Shown piece by piece: positions 31,448 to 41,116 of a stretch of 62,839 nucleotides of DNA. Within the stretch, counting starts at the first letter, position 1; every line of letters starts with the position of its first letter. The notes beneath the pieces are model-generated. The model was given only the letters and a program-made list of their open reading frames with translations, was not told the DNA's origin and ran no database searches. Source of the stretch: a virus. Location of the stretch: the IMG/VR virus record IMGVR_UViG_3300047548_001519, positions 1 through 62,839 of that record; one strand, 5' to 3'. A program made the position numbers and the translations under genes.

Positions 31448-31671
31448 CGTAGTTCTTTCCTTGCATTCGTCAAGATTTCAATAAAACGATCAATCTCTTT
31501 TGCGGACAGATTCATCTCAAACCTATTCTGTAAAAGTTTAGGATTCTTAGCTCCAGTCCATTCCGTTTGAAACTTAAGCGATATCATATTGTCGATGATT
31601 GGGGTTACATCGACCCAATGAGAGTAATCTTTCTCAGTAATTTGATATTTAATCATTAGCACTTCCTCCAT
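31444..31671 (-). CDS. Small unknown protein
   Basis: 75 aa, with KYQITEKDYSHWVDVTPIID, beta then helix. It overlaps the primase end by 16 nt and the thyX start by 4 nt. No family recognised. Confidence 0.5.
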   Translation of the reverse strand: MEEVLMIKYQITEKDYSHWVDVTPIIDNMISLKFQTEWTGAKNPKLLQNRFEMNLSAKEIDRFIEILTNARKELR

Positions 31672-32675
31672 GTTGTAAATCGTAGCTGTGCTTCCGCACC
31701 ACTGTATGTATTTGCATTGATGATGTCGACAATATCTTTAGGAGACTTACCAGACAACACCATCTCATTAATATCCTTTTCTACTACTATATCAGGCCAA
31801 AGGCAGACACTAAATCCTCGATCAATCGTTCTCTTGATCAAGTTGGTGAGTTCTTTTGATCTAGGTTCATTATCATATACAACAGTCGCATTCGTCTTGA
31901 GTTTATCAATCGAGGGACTGTTGAACGATGATCCGGATACAGCAATGCTGTTGGGAATGAAGAGAGAGTCAATAGGTCCTTCTAGTATATAGATCCGTTT
32001 AGAGTAGTTTAAACGCTCAAGACCAAATATTTTTTCTGCTTCTTCATCCAACTTAACAGTGTAGTATTTAGGATCTTCCTTACCAAACGCTCTGCCCTGA
32101 AAAGCAAAACATTTGCCATATTCATTAAAGAAAGGAATAATTAGTCTTGGATGCTCGGCATCATAACTCTTAAACTTGTTTGGTACACACTTATTGACAA
32201 AATGCATGAATCTAGGAGCAAAGTATAGTAAATGGAAAACACTTGAAGGAATTTTCCTTTTAATACAATACTTTACAGCTGGATGAGTAATAGACAAGTT
32301 GTCCAAACGCTTGATCGAATCAAGAACAGAATCCGTTAGTTCTGGAGCCTTAATGATTTCCGGAACGGACTCTTCCTCTTTCTTTACAAATATGGGAGTT
32401 TGATTCTCTTTGTAGTTCTCAAGCACATACTCTTGATGCAGGTTAGGATCAAGATACTTGATAAAACTACCTAGATTGGTTGAATAACCGCAATTGTGAC
32501 ATTTAACGAACAAACCCGTCTTGACTCGAAAAATGTACAGACGAGCTTTGAATTGGTTTGTTTTGGAATCACCACACACGACACAACTTGCGTTCCACAA
32601 GTACTCTGATTTGTGTTTGAAATTTCGAAGTCGCGTGCCAAGCATGTTTGCATACTTCACGTCAACAAAAAGCAT
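31656..32675 (-). CDS. 61: DNA primase (T4 gp61-like)
   Basis: 339 aa from the ATG at 32675 (GGAGATATT upstream), matching T4 gp61 (342). N-terminal zinc finger CVVCGDSKTNQ...VKCHNCG (about 31-62), then a TOPRIM-like region: RIYILEGPIDSLFIPNSIAV and ATVVYDNEPRS. It synthesises primers for lagging-strand replication with the gp41 helicase. Confidence 0.85.
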   Translation of the reverse strand: MLFVDVKYANMLGTRLRNFKHKSEYLWNASCVVCGDSKTNQFKARLYIFRVKTGLFVKCHNCGYSTNLGSFIKYLDPNLHQEYVLENYKENQTPIFVKKEEESVPEIIKAPELTDSVLDSIKRLDNLSITHPAVKYCIKRKIPSSVFHLLYFAPRFMHFVNKCVPNKFKSYDAEHPRLIIPFFNEYGKCFAFQGRAFGKEDPKYYTVKLDEEAEKIFGLERLNYSKRIYILEGPIDSLFIPNSIAVSGSSFNSPSIDKLKTNATVVYDNEPRSKELTNLIKRTIDRGFSVCLWPDIVVEKDINEMVLSGKSPKDIVDIINANTYSGAEAQLRFTTWRKC

Positions 32676-32697
32676 AATATCTCCATAATGATCGTCT

Positions 32698-32726
32698 ATG
32701 ATACACGACGATCCATTACAAATCAA
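32698..32726 (-). promoter_or_regulatory. Possible sigma70-type promoter of the primase
   Basis: TTGATT - 17 bp - TATCAT on the minus strand, about 25 nt before the ATG. Weaker consensus than the early promoters. Confidence 0.4.
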
Positions 32727-32791
32727 GCGTAAAATAAAGTTGACTGATAATATATGGCCCCTGTAGAATTTTCTATGTGGGGTTGCATGTA

Positions 32792-32926
32792 TTACAGCTG
32801 CTTAAGTGCCTGTGGTCTCTCTAAGAGTTCTGGTGGTACTTTAAGGATCAATTGATCTTTGTTAGCTACTTCTGGTGATGCGCATCCAGCAAGAACGAAG
32901 ATAGCTAGTAACATAACGTATTTCAT
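32792..32926 (-). CDS. Rz1-like outer-membrane spanin lipoprotein
   Basis: 44 aa. Lipobox FVLAGC (Cys15), then a short periplasmic tail with VPPELLERP. The ATG overlaps the stop of the Rz-like gene, the usual arrangement. With the Rz-like protein it would fuse inner and outer membranes at lysis. Confidence 0.75.
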   Translation of the reverse strand: MKYVMLLAIFVLAGCASPEVANKDQLILKVPPELLERPQALKQL

Positions 32927-33465
32927 TTTGTCAATTCCTTCTGCCTCTTTTGGTACTCTATCACAAGGTCTTGAAGAGCATTCAATCGAGCAATTAATTC
33001 ATTACAACGATAATAGTTCTCAGCAATTACAGCTGCAGCATTATTCAATGTCCTGTTAGAAGGTCTTTCTGGATTCTGAGGAGGAGGGTCCAAAGAAAGT
33101 CCAGAAGCAGATCTGTTGTGCAACTCTACAAATCCTTCCGGTATTGTACACTGAGTCTTAACAGGAACAAAACGATCGACATACTGAGTGACCACTTGAG
33201 GATTGTTCTTTAACTTTTCAATCTCATCTCTATATCGCTTTACTTCATCACGATACTCATCACGCAGCTTAGAGATCTCTTCATCATATTCCTGTTGCTT
33301 TTGTGCGACCTCATCTTGCCATTTACGCTTCTCTTCAGCATACTTAGCTTCCGTCAAATCGACGCCATCCATACGGCCTTTGATGTAAGTGCCGCCTAAG
33401 AGCAAAACTGCAGCCAGAGCTGCAGCAAGGTACTTAACAAGAGGAATAGAAAATAATTGTATCAT
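32923..33465 (-). CDS. Rz-like inner-membrane spanin
   Basis: 180 aa. An N-terminal helix (about 10-27, YLAAALAAVLLLGGTYIKG) and a long periplasmic coiled coil (about 38-90, KWQDEVAQKQQEYDEEISKL), with two Cys in the distal part. Overlaps the Rz1-like gene by 4 nt. Confidence 0.78.
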   Translation of the reverse strand: MIQLFSIPLVKYLAAALAAVLLLGGTYIKGRMDGVDLTEAKYAEEKRKWQDEVAQKQQEYDEEISKLRDEYRDEVKRYRDEIEKLKNNPQVVTQYVDRFVPVKTQCTIPEGFVELHNRSASGLSLDPPPQNPERPSNRTLNNAAAVIAENYYRCNELIARLNALQDLVIEYQKRQKELTK

Positions 33466-34247
33466 GTGATCATCTTATTGTTAACTTGTTTAGCAGGTCT
33501 CTTGATCCTTGACCAATTGCCCCCGCCACGACGGTTGAATCTAATTGACTTCGTGTTTTTCCCGTTGTGGAGAATGATTACGCCATTAGGATTCTTCTTT
33601 GCAAAATTATATATCATCTTTTGACCCTCGTCTTCGAGGTTCAGATACTCAGCCCACTTGCGAAACTTAGCTTTTCCGTCTGTAAACTTATTATACACTT
33701 CGTCATTCACTGTGAAACGAGCAAAACGACGTGGTTTCTTTTTAGCACGGATCACCGGTTCATCTGTAGAAACTCTTTGACCAGTAACATTCGCAATTCC
33801 ACCTAAAGGAGAAGAAGGAGCGCCACCTGGACCAAGAATACCACCAATCCCCTCTTCACATAGGATGAAATCTTGGACGACAAGTTGTTCCTCAACTAAT
33901 ACAACTCCTTCATCTAACATCTTAACGATGTGATGTAATTTTTCTTCGTTAATGGTTGTGGACCTTGTTTTATATGCTTCTTTAATAAGAAACAAAGCAG
34001 CAACCAAGTTTTTTAGTTTAGATTCCCCGCCAGGCAACTTATTAATAATTTTTTTCATATTAAACACAAGACGAGTTAGATAGTTATAAGCATCTTTCTG
34101 TTCTTGTGTCGTAAAGTCTTTTGCTTTGATTAAGTTTTTGCCTTGAGCATCAATAATACCTAGTTTAAATGCTTCCGTCTCACCAAATGGCTTTACCATC
34201 ATTGAAAGAACTCGATAAGCAATTAGGTTGTCAATAATTTGTGACAT
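33462..34247 (-). CDS. Conserved virion-region protein
   Basis: 261 aa. The N-terminal helical domain (MSQIIDNLIAYRVLSMMVKP) is followed by a Gly/Pro-rich hinge (GIGGILGPGGAPSSPLGGI) and a basic C-terminal domain (NRRGGGNWSRIKRP). Similar proteins occur in the structural region of T4-like cyanophages; exact role unknown. Confidence 0.6.
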   Translation of the reverse strand: MSQIIDNLIAYRVLSMMVKPFGETEAFKLGIIDAQGKNLIKAKDFTTQEQKDAYNYLTRLVFNMKKIINKLPGGESKLKNLVAALFLIKEAYKTRSTTINEEKLHHIVKMLDEGVVLVEEQLVVQDFILCEEGIGGILGPGGAPSSPLGGIANVTGQRVSTDEPVIRAKKKPRRFARFTVNDEVYNKFTDGKAKFRKWAEYLNLEDEGQKMIYNFAKKNPNGVIILHNGKNTKSIRFNRRGGGNWSRIKRPAKQVNNKMIT

Positions 34248-34628
34248 TTAAATATCCTTTAGTGCTGCAATGACTTTATCATCTAGCTGCAATTCACTTA
34301 ATTTAATATTGAACTCTGGTACTGCTTCAGGCATACGCTCAAGATAAACAAGAAACGTAGCTAATACATCCCAGTATTGTCTATCAATTTTAAAAAACAG
34401 TAGTTCGGTAGTAACAATACCAAACAAATTATATAGCACGATAATATGATTTAGAATCAACCTCTCTTTCAAATCATTATTGTCTTTATAACGACTGAAT
34501 AATTTTTTCAAATACGCAAACCGCTTTAAATCTTCCTCGAACTCTGCTAGTGACGTGCACTGAGAGTTGTCGTAATGATGCATCGCAATCAAAATAAAAT
34601 TATTCTCATTAATGGGTTGTTCAATCAT
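34248..34628 (-). CDS. Conserved small phage protein (DUF7207-like)
   Basis: 126 aa, all-helical, acidic. Features: LKRFAYLKKLFSRYKDNNDL then LILNHIIVLYNLFG. This resembles a family conserved in T4-like phages next to head genes. Function unknown. Confidence 0.6.
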   Translation of the reverse strand: MIEQPINENNFILIAMHHYDNSQCTSLAEFEEDLKRFAYLKKLFSRYKDNNDLKERLILNHIIVLYNLFGIVTTELLFFKIDRQYWDVLATFLVYLERMPEAVPEFNIKLSELQLDDKVIAALKDI

Positions 34629-34630
34629 AT

Positions 34631-34655
34631 TGTAGAGGAGGGGTTGCCCCCTCCT
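34631..34655 (-). terminator. Hairpin after the head decoration gene
   Basis: GGAGGGGG-CAA-CCCCTCC on the minus strand, just after the stop codon at 34662. There is no U run, so it may be a processing or stability element and not a true terminator. Confidence 0.45.
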
Positions 34656-34661
34656 TCATTA

Positions 34662-35516
34662 TTAAGCAGTAATAGTCAGAGTTGCTGCGTCAGAAGTTAA
34701 TGTTACTGCACCCGAAGTAACAACTGCACGGAACTGATTACCAGTCACGAACAGAGGACTTGTAGTGGCAACAGTCAGATCAAACGCTGTCTCTCCTACA
34801 ATGTCAGTCCAAGTGGTACCATCAGTTGAAGATTGCCATTGAATTGTTGCTGCTGGGCCACCTGTGCCTACATAATCAACTGCGAAATTCGCATCGGTAA
34901 GAGCATCAACTGTTGTGTCTTGTGGTTGCTCAGTGATCGTCAGAAATGCTTCAACAGTTAAGGTAACTGCATCAGACGCAACAGATTGAGCGCCAACAAG
35001 AGACACTACCACACGATACTTATCACCATTATCATCAGCAACGGCAGTAGCACCTGTTGTGTAAGAAGCCGAAGTAGCTCCTGGGATGTTGGTGTAGGTT
35101 GCTAGATTGGTAGACTCAGCTTTCTGCCACTGATATGTCAGTGTGCCGGTACCAGTACGTGTAGCTGTTACGCTGAATGTAGCGGTTGCTGGCTCAACGA
35201 CAGATACGTCTACTGGAGCTACAGTGATTGTAATCTCAGGTGCCAAAGTGTCGTTGTCGCCACTCGTAAAGTCACCAGCAAATGCAACCAAAACTTCAGC
35301 CTTGTGACGTGTGTTACCTTGAGCGTCAGTGTATGTGCGATATTCTGTCCAGCCTGGAGTTTTAATTCCTTTGGCGCGGTTATCTGCAGCAGCAGCTTCC
35401 GCGACATCAACACCAGCTGTGGCGTCTTTGTCTGAAACTGTCTGTTCGTTTCTCAGTGTGTCGCTGAGGTATTTTGGCTTGCCAGCCTCGTTATCTACTT
35501 TGCCCCAAAGTGCCAT
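34662..35516 (-). CDS. Head-decoration-like protein with two Ig-like domains
   Basis: 284 aa. N-terminal domain MALWGKVDNEAGKPKYLSDT is a family-typical phage head-associated start. Two Ig-like beta domains follow, about 96-192 and 193-284, each with a core Trp (LTYQWQKAE; ATIQWQSSTDG). Ho-type decoration proteins use such domains on the capsid surface. Placement among virion genes supports this. Confidence 0.7.
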   Translation of the reverse strand: MALWGKVDNEAGKPKYLSDTLRNEQTVSDKDATAGVDVAEAAAADNRAKGIKTPGWTEYRTYTDAQGNTRHKAEVLVAFAGDFTSGDNDTLAPEITITVAPVDVSVVEPATATFSVTATRTGTGTLTYQWQKAESTNLATYTNIPGATSASYTTGATAVADDNGDKYRVVVSLVGAQSVASDAVTLTVEAFLTITEQPQDTTVDALTDANFAVDYVGTGGPAATIQWQSSTDGTTWTDIVGETAFDLTVATTSPLFVTGNQFRAVVTSGAVTLTSDAATLTITA

Positions 35517-35528
35517 TTGTATATCTCC

Positions 35529-37667
35529 TTATTGTGTGCGAGCGCCTGACTTCGATCCTGCAGGACGTCCGCGGCCACGCTTTTCGGTTGGTTTAACTTC
35601 TGCTGCTCCGTCATCCTCTCCATCCATCTTGCCAAGAACTTCCATTTTATGGCCTTGAGGAGTATGAGTCACTTTACGTCCTGTTCCATCAGGAGTAATG
35701 GTGGTAAACGTAGCTTTTCCACTGGTATATTTATCATCAACAACTTTATGACCGGCTTTACGGTGAGACTTGATCTTATCCATAAAATCGCTGTAGGAAA
35801 TCATGGCTTCTTCGAGATCAATGTCTTCTTTGACTTGTTTAATGTTTTTCTTATCTAATTGAATTGACTTGGAACGAGCTGTCGATGCATCGTAGTCATA
35901 ATCTACGGTATACGTTTTTGGCGCACCTTTATAGAGACCATGACGAATCTCACCAACTCTACCAGTCTTACCGTGATAATCATTGCCTGGGGAGTGAATG
36001 GTAACTTTAGAACCTAGCTTGATTGCTTCTTCGAGATCGACTTCTTCCTTCGCCATTTTCTCACTAGCTTTCATCATTCCACTGAAACGTTTAGCAGCTT
36101 TAGCTTTTGCTTCTTCACCTGGTTTAATTAAGTTGGCAAGGTTCTCTTTTGCGGCCTTACCCATGTAGCTTTTCAACGTGTCTTTTGAAAGCTCATCAAT
36201 CTGCTCAACTTCTTCCTTAGCCATTTCTTTTTTGGTTTTTTGAACAGCCATACGAGCAAGATGTTTCACCTTCGACATTTCTGTGTGTTTAGCGCCAGAC
36301 TTATCTGTCACTGGAGAAGGCTCAGATTTCTTCCATTTTTCTTCTTTTTTCCAGGCTTCAGCTTCATCAAGATCTATCTCTTCTTTTTTAACACCACGAC
36401 CAACCATAACGTCAGCGTGTGTAATCTTGTCTTTTGGTTCAGCAAGAGCAGCAAGAGATTTCTCTTTAGCAGTCTTAGGAATGGTGTGTGGCTTGTCTTC
36501 TTCAGACATTTTGCGTTTGTGGTTGTTGTGATACTCAGCGTGCATGACTTTAACTTTCTCAGTCATTACACGACGAACAGTACCACCAAAGTCAACATCA
36601 TACCACTCGATCAAGCCATTTGCATCTGGCTCAGCATGTGATCCTTCAACCACAAAGCCCTCACCAAAACGCTCTGAGTAAACGTGCTTAGCGCAGTAGT
36701 GCATACCTTCGGTTTCTTCTTTGGTCAGCTTGCTGGTTGCAGTAGCAATGCCTTTTAGACGCTTGTCGATTTTGCTACCGGAAACGTTTGCGGCTGTTTT
36801 GCTCTTGCCCACTTGAGCGCGACCCAGCATATTACCGTGGCGTGCAACATCCATAGCAGCAGCGTTGATGTAGTTTTGCTTAGCAGCAGTGCTAATCTCG
36901 TCGAGCTCTTCAGCTTCTTCAGCAACTTTCTTAGCGGTAGCTGTTGCAATGGCCATTTTCTTGCTCATTGGCATATCAGGATTTTCGCGCTCGATTGCCT
37001 TAGCAACTTCTTCGCGCTTTTTCATTTCAGCTGGGGTCAGCTTTTTTTCTTCCAGACCTGACCTAAAATCTGCCTTGCCTTCAATGGCGGCAAGGTACTG
37101 TTCCATTGATGACATGGTGTCTCCTTGTTGTTCTTCATTTAAACTTTTATGGTAATCTACAGCTGCATCTTTAGCATCTTTGAAATTATAGGCTTTTTTA
37201 ACACGCTTACCATTGTGACGAACTGCATACCCAAACGTCGATCCATCTAAAGTTATACCTGTAGGGGATCCTTGAAAATGTAATTCATGTTCAGCCGAAG
37301 ATGTCCCTAAATTATTACCTTGCCACTGACGACCGGTTTTTCTCTTAAATGAATAAGTCTCATCAATCTGCTCGACCTCTTCTTGAACCTTTACGGTATC
37401 AACTTTAGCGTACTTGTTGCTCTTGGCCATTTTGTAATGCATATCCATGGCTTGTTTCTTAGTTGGATATTTTGCAGATCTAAACGTCTCACCTTCTTTT
37501 GTCTTTGCGACAACTTGGTGAGCTTCTTCAATTTCAGTTTCTTCTTTTTTCAAGGCTGGACACGTACCACCTTGCGAAGGAGGAACATGGACTGTTCCAC
37601 AACGACTACAATAAGTCGCTTTTGCTTCAAGTTGCAACGAGGACGTGAGATCCTTAAAAGACTTCAT
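35529..37667 (-). CDS. Modular internal-virion protein with repeated protease-site motifs
   Basis: 712 aa. N-terminus MKSFKDLTSSLQLEA resembles the T4 capsid-targeting sequence (MKTYQEFI...E/A). A zinc-ribbon-like CSRCGTV...GGTC follows. Similar linkers recur: EEVEQIDET (~96), EEAEELDEIS (~250), EEIDLDEAEA (~430), EEVEQIDELS (~490), EEVDLEEAIK (~545) and EDIDLEEAMI (~615). These fit the (L/I)xE sites cut by T4-type prohead protease gp21. It may be cut into several small domains inside the head. Confidence 0.6.
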   Translation of the reverse strand: MKSFKDLTSSLQLEAKATYCSRCGTVHVPPSQGGTCPALKKEETEIEEAHQVVAKTKEGETFRSAKYPTKKQAMDMHYKMAKSNKYAKVDTVKVQEEVEQIDETYSFKRKTGRQWQGNNLGTSSAEHELHFQGSPTGITLDGSTFGYAVRHNGKRVKKAYNFKDAKDAAVDYHKSLNEEQQGDTMSSMEQYLAAIEGKADFRSGLEEKKLTPAEMKKREEVAKAIERENPDMPMSKKMAIATATAKKVAEEAEELDEISTAAKQNYINAAAMDVARHGNMLGRAQVGKSKTAANVSGSKIDKRLKGIATATSKLTKEETEGMHYCAKHVYSERFGEGFVVEGSHAEPDANGLIEWYDVDFGGTVRRVMTEKVKVMHAEYHNNHKRKMSEEDKPHTIPKTAKEKSLAALAEPKDKITHADVMVGRGVKKEEIDLDEAEAWKKEEKWKKSEPSPVTDKSGAKHTEMSKVKHLARMAVQKTKKEMAKEEVEQIDELSKDTLKSYMGKAAKENLANLIKPGEEAKAKAAKRFSGMMKASEKMAKEEVDLEEAIKLGSKVTIHSPGNDYHGKTGRVGEIRHGLYKGAPKTYTVDYDYDASTARSKSIQLDKKNIKQVKEDIDLEEAMISYSDFMDKIKSHRKAGHKVVDDKYTSGKATFTTITPDGTGRKVTHTPQGHKMEVLGKMDGEDDGAAEVKPTEKRGRGRPAGSKSGARTQ

Positions 37668-37668
37668 A

Positions 37669-38118
37669 TTACTCTCCGAATGATTTTGATGTTGCTGTCA
37701 ACATCCAGCCATGCTTGGCATGCGTATCTAAACGACCTGCTAAGAAGTCCATCAGACCTTGATTATTAGCTTGTTCGGCCAAATTAAAAGCAGCATTAAG
37801 ACTTTCAATCACTGATCCGTTTGCTCTTTGCAAAGAAGCAATCATATCTCTAACGCTAACACGTCTTGTTTCATCTTCCGTGCATGTTGTGTTACGTAAC
37901 ACCTCTGCTAAAGAGACAGGACCATATGCATTAATCGCTCTCATCTGTTCAGCAATTGGATCAACGGCTCCATGCAGTTCTTCATAAAGGTCACCAAAGA
38001 ATTCATGGAATTGAGGAAAAAACATTCCTTCAACATTCCAGTGCGAAGCGTGAGCTTTAAAATACATCACCATTGTGTTAGATAAAACAATTTGGAGAGC
38101 TGCTTGTAATGGGTTCAT
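37669..38118 (-). CDS. Dps-like ferritin
   Basis: 149 aa from the ATG at 38118 (AAGGAAAC upstream). It has the Dps ferroxidase pattern: SNTMVMYFKAHASHWNVEG, FFPQFHEFFGDLYEELHGAV and DPIAEQMRAINAYGPVSL, with conserved His, Asp and Glu. Dps proteins form 12-mers that store iron and can protect DNA. It lies between genes with capsid-targeting-like N-termini, so a head-internal or late role is possible. Confidence 0.82.
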   Translation of the reverse strand: MNPLQAALQIVLSNTMVMYFKAHASHWNVEGMFFPQFHEFFGDLYEELHGAVDPIAEQMRAINAYGPVSLAEVLRNTTCTEDETRRVSVRDMIASLQRANGSVIESLNAAFNLAEQANNQGLMDFLAGRLDTHAKHGWMLTATSKSFGE

Positions 38119-38135
38119 TTTTGTTTCCTTTTTTG

Positions 38136-38504
38136 TTACCACATCTTGCATGACCAAAATCTGGCTTTTGTCTTCGGACCTGGATTATCGCAATTATGTC
38201 TTGCTCTGAATGATCTGCGACGTTCTGGGTCGTGCTTTTTTATTGTCATATTAGGATCACCAAAGTTAACTTTTTTGATGTTTCCTGTTTCAGGGTCCTT
38301 CACATATACTTTTGATTTTTTAACATCGCCTTGCATAGGTTTATTTAGCGGAACCTCTCTTCCTTGGTACTCCGCTTCATTAATCTCTTCTTCAGGAATA
38401 CAGTTAGGAACTTCTTTTCCGCCTTTTTTCTTCATTCCAAGTTGATGATATCCCTTCCAACAAGGATCCTCAGCTTCTTTTAGGTACTCTTTGAATGATA
38501 ACAT
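38136..38504 (-). CDS. Small internal-virion protein with capsid-targeting-like N-terminus
   Basis: 122 aa. N-terminus MLSFKEYLKEAED; a Cys-bearing segment (PCWKGYHQLGMKKKGGKEVP) follows; then an EEEINEAE site and the conserved C-terminal module VPLNKPMQGDVKKSKVYVKD, ending in RARHNCDNPGPKTKARFWS. This C-terminal module is common in T4-like marine phages. Function unknown. Confidence 0.65.
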   Translation of the reverse strand: MLSFKEYLKEAEDPCWKGYHQLGMKKKGGKEVPNCIPEEEINEAEYQGREVPLNKPMQGDVKKSKVYVKDPETGNIKKVNFGDPNMTIKKHDPERRRSFRARHNCDNPGPKTKARFWSCKMW

Positions 38505-40318
38505 TAGGTGCTCGCTGCAGGTGTAGGTTGAGACTTTTTGGAGTGACTCAAACGATCGTTTTCAATCTTCTTCACTCTTGGTAACATTCTCATAGCTAAT
38601 CTATCAATAAGAGCTTTGCGTGACTGCAACATTTTCTCAATACGCTCTTTTTCAGCAACTGACATTTTGGATATCGATTTCTTAGCAATTCTTTCTTTCA
38701 ACGTTTTAACTGCCAATCTACGAGCGCGCTTTGTCAATGTCTTAACATCTGACCGGCGCTTGAGAGCAATCTGCATTCTGCGCTCACGCTTTGCTTTTGA
38801 GCGTAAGAAGCGAATTTTGGCTTTCATTCTTTCAAGACGAGACAGAACTTCATTTAAAGCTTCTTCGTTCATTTCCTCTTCTTCGTCTTCAACTTCTTCA
38901 CCAGTTTCAGTATCGACAATCATTAACTCATCTGGATCATAAGCATCCAATACATCCTCTTCATCCTCAAGCTCAGCAGCCATTTTTTCCAACTCATCAT
39001 CAGAAAAATCAACCTCTTCTTTTACATCATTCTGCTTATCGCCATCGCCAAAAACAATTTCATGAGCTCTGTGTTTACGACCTCTTTTATCAGTTTTGTA
39101 ATCGGCTGTTTCAACTTCGTCAACTTCTTCAGCATTGACTTCTTCTGTCTTATAAGCAACTTTCATTCTACGTAGCTGATCTTCAGCTGGGTCGTGCAAG
39201 GAATGACCAACTTGAGTCTGAGGCTGAGTATCGACAACATCCATTTCTGCTGGAGCTAGAGCTGGCTCTACTCCCTTAGGCTGAGACATTCCTGTTCCTA
39301 CAGGTACAATGCCTTTGTTTACTTTCGTGAGTTCAGCATAGTCTTTGAACTTTAAGATACCTTTAGCCAAGTTATACTCCGTATTTTTGTTTACTTCCGT
39401 TGCTTGTTCGTTTACTTGTTTAGATATGACTGATGCATCAATCTTAATACCAACATCGCCAGCTAAAGTGACCATCTTTTTAAGGACAGCGACAAACTCT
39501 GGTGTCATTCTTTTTGATTTGACTTTGCGGAATGCTTGATTAACAGCTTGATCTGGAGACATTGATTCTACTTTTTCAACACCAAGCATATCTGCAATGA
39601 CACGAGCTACCTTAACTTTATCAGATAAACGAATTGTTTTATCGGTTAACTCTTCTTTAATCTGTTGGTCACTATCTGCAACTGCATATTTTTTACGTAA
39701 ATCTTTGTAGGTATCGTAAGCGTCTTTAATTTTACGCATATCAGTAGATTTTACGCCGAGCATAAAAGATCGAGCGTTATCGAGATGCATTTTTGCATTA
39801 TCATGCCTTCCAGCACGATATGCTTTAGAGGCTGCGTTGACCTTCTGAATAAACCTCGTTGCCGATTCATTAATCTGATCACCTTGAGGAATATATGAGT
39901 CTGCCATTTCAGCTCCAGCTGTAGAAGGGGTATATTTTGTTTCCATGTCCTGAAGCTCATGTTCATGCATATGCCAGTAATCCATATGGTGCATAAATTC
40001 ACCAATCTTATGAAGGTGGTTTCTAGCTTCGGCGTGTGCTTGCTTCCATTGGTTTATTTCTTTTTCATCTGGAGCCTTTCCTTGCTCCAGGTGCATATCA
40101 TTCAGCTTCATGTAAGTGTCGGTCGCTTTAAGAGCATGTAATACTCCTTCACGATCCAGGATTTCACCCCGCTTAACTTTCTCAATGGTTGATTGAAAAG
40201 CTTTAGCGGCATCAGCGGAGTGATGAAGATTCTTAGTTGTATACCCCATGAAAGTAATCTCTTCCGGAGCATAACCAGGTTTAACGTCTTCTTTAATTGT
40301 TTCTTTGAATGACTTCAT
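38504..40318 (-). CDS. Internal-virion protein with acidic linkers and basic core
   Basis: 604 aa. N-terminus MKSFKETIKEDVKPG (capsid-targeting-like). Helical, with acidic linkers (VDEVETADY; FSDDELEKMAAELEDEEDVL; EEVEDEEEEMNEEALNEV) and a strongly basic C-terminus (KRRSDVKTLTKRARRLAVKT) likely to bind DNA. It overlaps the downstream gene by 1 nt. Possible scaffold or core protein; not assigned. Confidence 0.6.
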   Translation of the reverse strand: MKSFKETIKEDVKPGYAPEEITFMGYTTKNLHHSADAAKAFQSTIEKVKRGEILDREGVLHALKATDTYMKLNDMHLEQGKAPDEKEINQWKQAHAEARNHLHKIGEFMHHMDYWHMHEHELQDMETKYTPSTAGAEMADSYIPQGDQINESATRFIQKVNAASKAYRAGRHDNAKMHLDNARSFMLGVKSTDMRKIKDAYDTYKDLRKKYAVADSDQQIKEELTDKTIRLSDKVKVARVIADMLGVEKVESMSPDQAVNQAFRKVKSKRMTPEFVAVLKKMVTLAGDVGIKIDASVISKQVNEQATEVNKNTEYNLAKGILKFKDYAELTKVNKGIVPVGTGMSQPKGVEPALAPAEMDVVDTQPQTQVGHSLHDPAEDQLRRMKVAYKTEEVNAEEVDEVETADYKTDKRGRKHRAHEIVFGDGDKQNDVKEEVDFSDDELEKMAAELEDEEDVLDAYDPDELMIVDTETGEEVEDEEEEMNEEALNEVLSRLERMKAKIRFLRSKAKRERRMQIALKRRSDVKTLTKRARRLAVKTLKERIAKKSISKMSVAEKERIEKMLQSRKALIDRLAMRMLPRVKKIENDRLSHSKKSQPTPAAST

Positions 40319-41096
40319 GGATCCACTTACTCTGTGTTTTGCCGTCTTGATCTTTAACCAACAAATAATTGGTCCCTCTTTTTATTATTTCAAACTGCTC
40401 GCCAGCTGATTCTACAATCTCACCTACGTTATATATTTCACCACGGAAATAACTTTCGCGTAAGGTATCAACAGGTAATGCAATTTGTTCTTTAATTGGG
40501 TCTAATCCCATTCCTCCCCGCACATCATTCATTAGACGTCTAGCGTCAATTGCGCGAACGGTTCCTGGAAGACCTTTTTTAAACTGCTCAAAGTCGCCTT
40601 TTGAGGCTAGTGTTCTCATTTTGGAAGCAGACATTCCAGATGCGTCATCAGCATCAGGGTCACGCTCACCAGCAGAAACGACTTTGACGGAATCAAACTT
40701 AAATTCAGTTCCGTTATATTTTTCTAAAATCTTGGTATACTCTGGAACTCGATCGGATCCAGCAACCATAATTAGATTCTTATATCTTTTATTTAATGAT
40801 TTTACAGCTTCGATAAACGTACGCTCTTGCTCATTAGCACCTTTAAAATTCGTGTTTGGGAACATCAAATTCAAATAATGGAGTTTTCTGTCCACAGAAA
40901 GTGGATTCTTTTTAGCGTCTTGGGTACGGGATGCATAGATGACGTGGTCAGCCTTTGATTGCTGAGCCAGTTTTTTCACCATCTTCACCAATAATAAATG
41001 GCCAGCTGTTGGAGGGTTGAATCTACCAAAAGCAAACACTATAGTTTTTGATGGTAGAGATTCTACCAACTGTCTATATTTTTTCATTTGACCCAT
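40293..41096 (-). CDS. Cytidylyltransferase-like nucleotidyltransferase
   Basis: 267 aa. HxGH-type nucleotide-binding motif FGRFNPPTAGHLLL and downstream GMSASKMRTLASKG (ISSTxxR-like) are the hallmarks of the NMNAT/PPAT-like superfamily. C-terminal SH3-like segment EQFEIIKRGTNYLLVKDQDG. Found next to internal-protein genes. Substrate unknown. A late promoter (41117-41124) precedes it. Confidence 0.75.
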   Translation of the reverse strand: MGQMKKYRQLVESLPSKTIVFAFGRFNPPTAGHLLLVKMVKKLAQQSKADHVIYASRTQDAKKNPLSVDRKLHYLNLMFPNTNFKGANEQERTFIEAVKSLNKRYKNLIMVAGSDRVPEYTKILEKYNGTEFKFDSVKVVSAGERDPDADDASGMSASKMRTLASKGDFEQFKKGLPGTVRAIDARRLMNDVRGGMGLDPIKEQIALPVDTLRESYFRGEIYNVGEIVESAGEQFEIIKRGTNYLLVKDQDGKTQSKWIHEVIQRNN

Positions 41097-41116
41097 CTAT
41101 GTAAATGTACTGCTAT

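Noticed and set aside
36240-36641. 133-residue plus-strand frame within the 712-aa protein gene
   Set aside because: A shadow of the Lys/Glu-rich minus-strand gene, giving a Phe/Leu-rich translation; no ribosome binding site.
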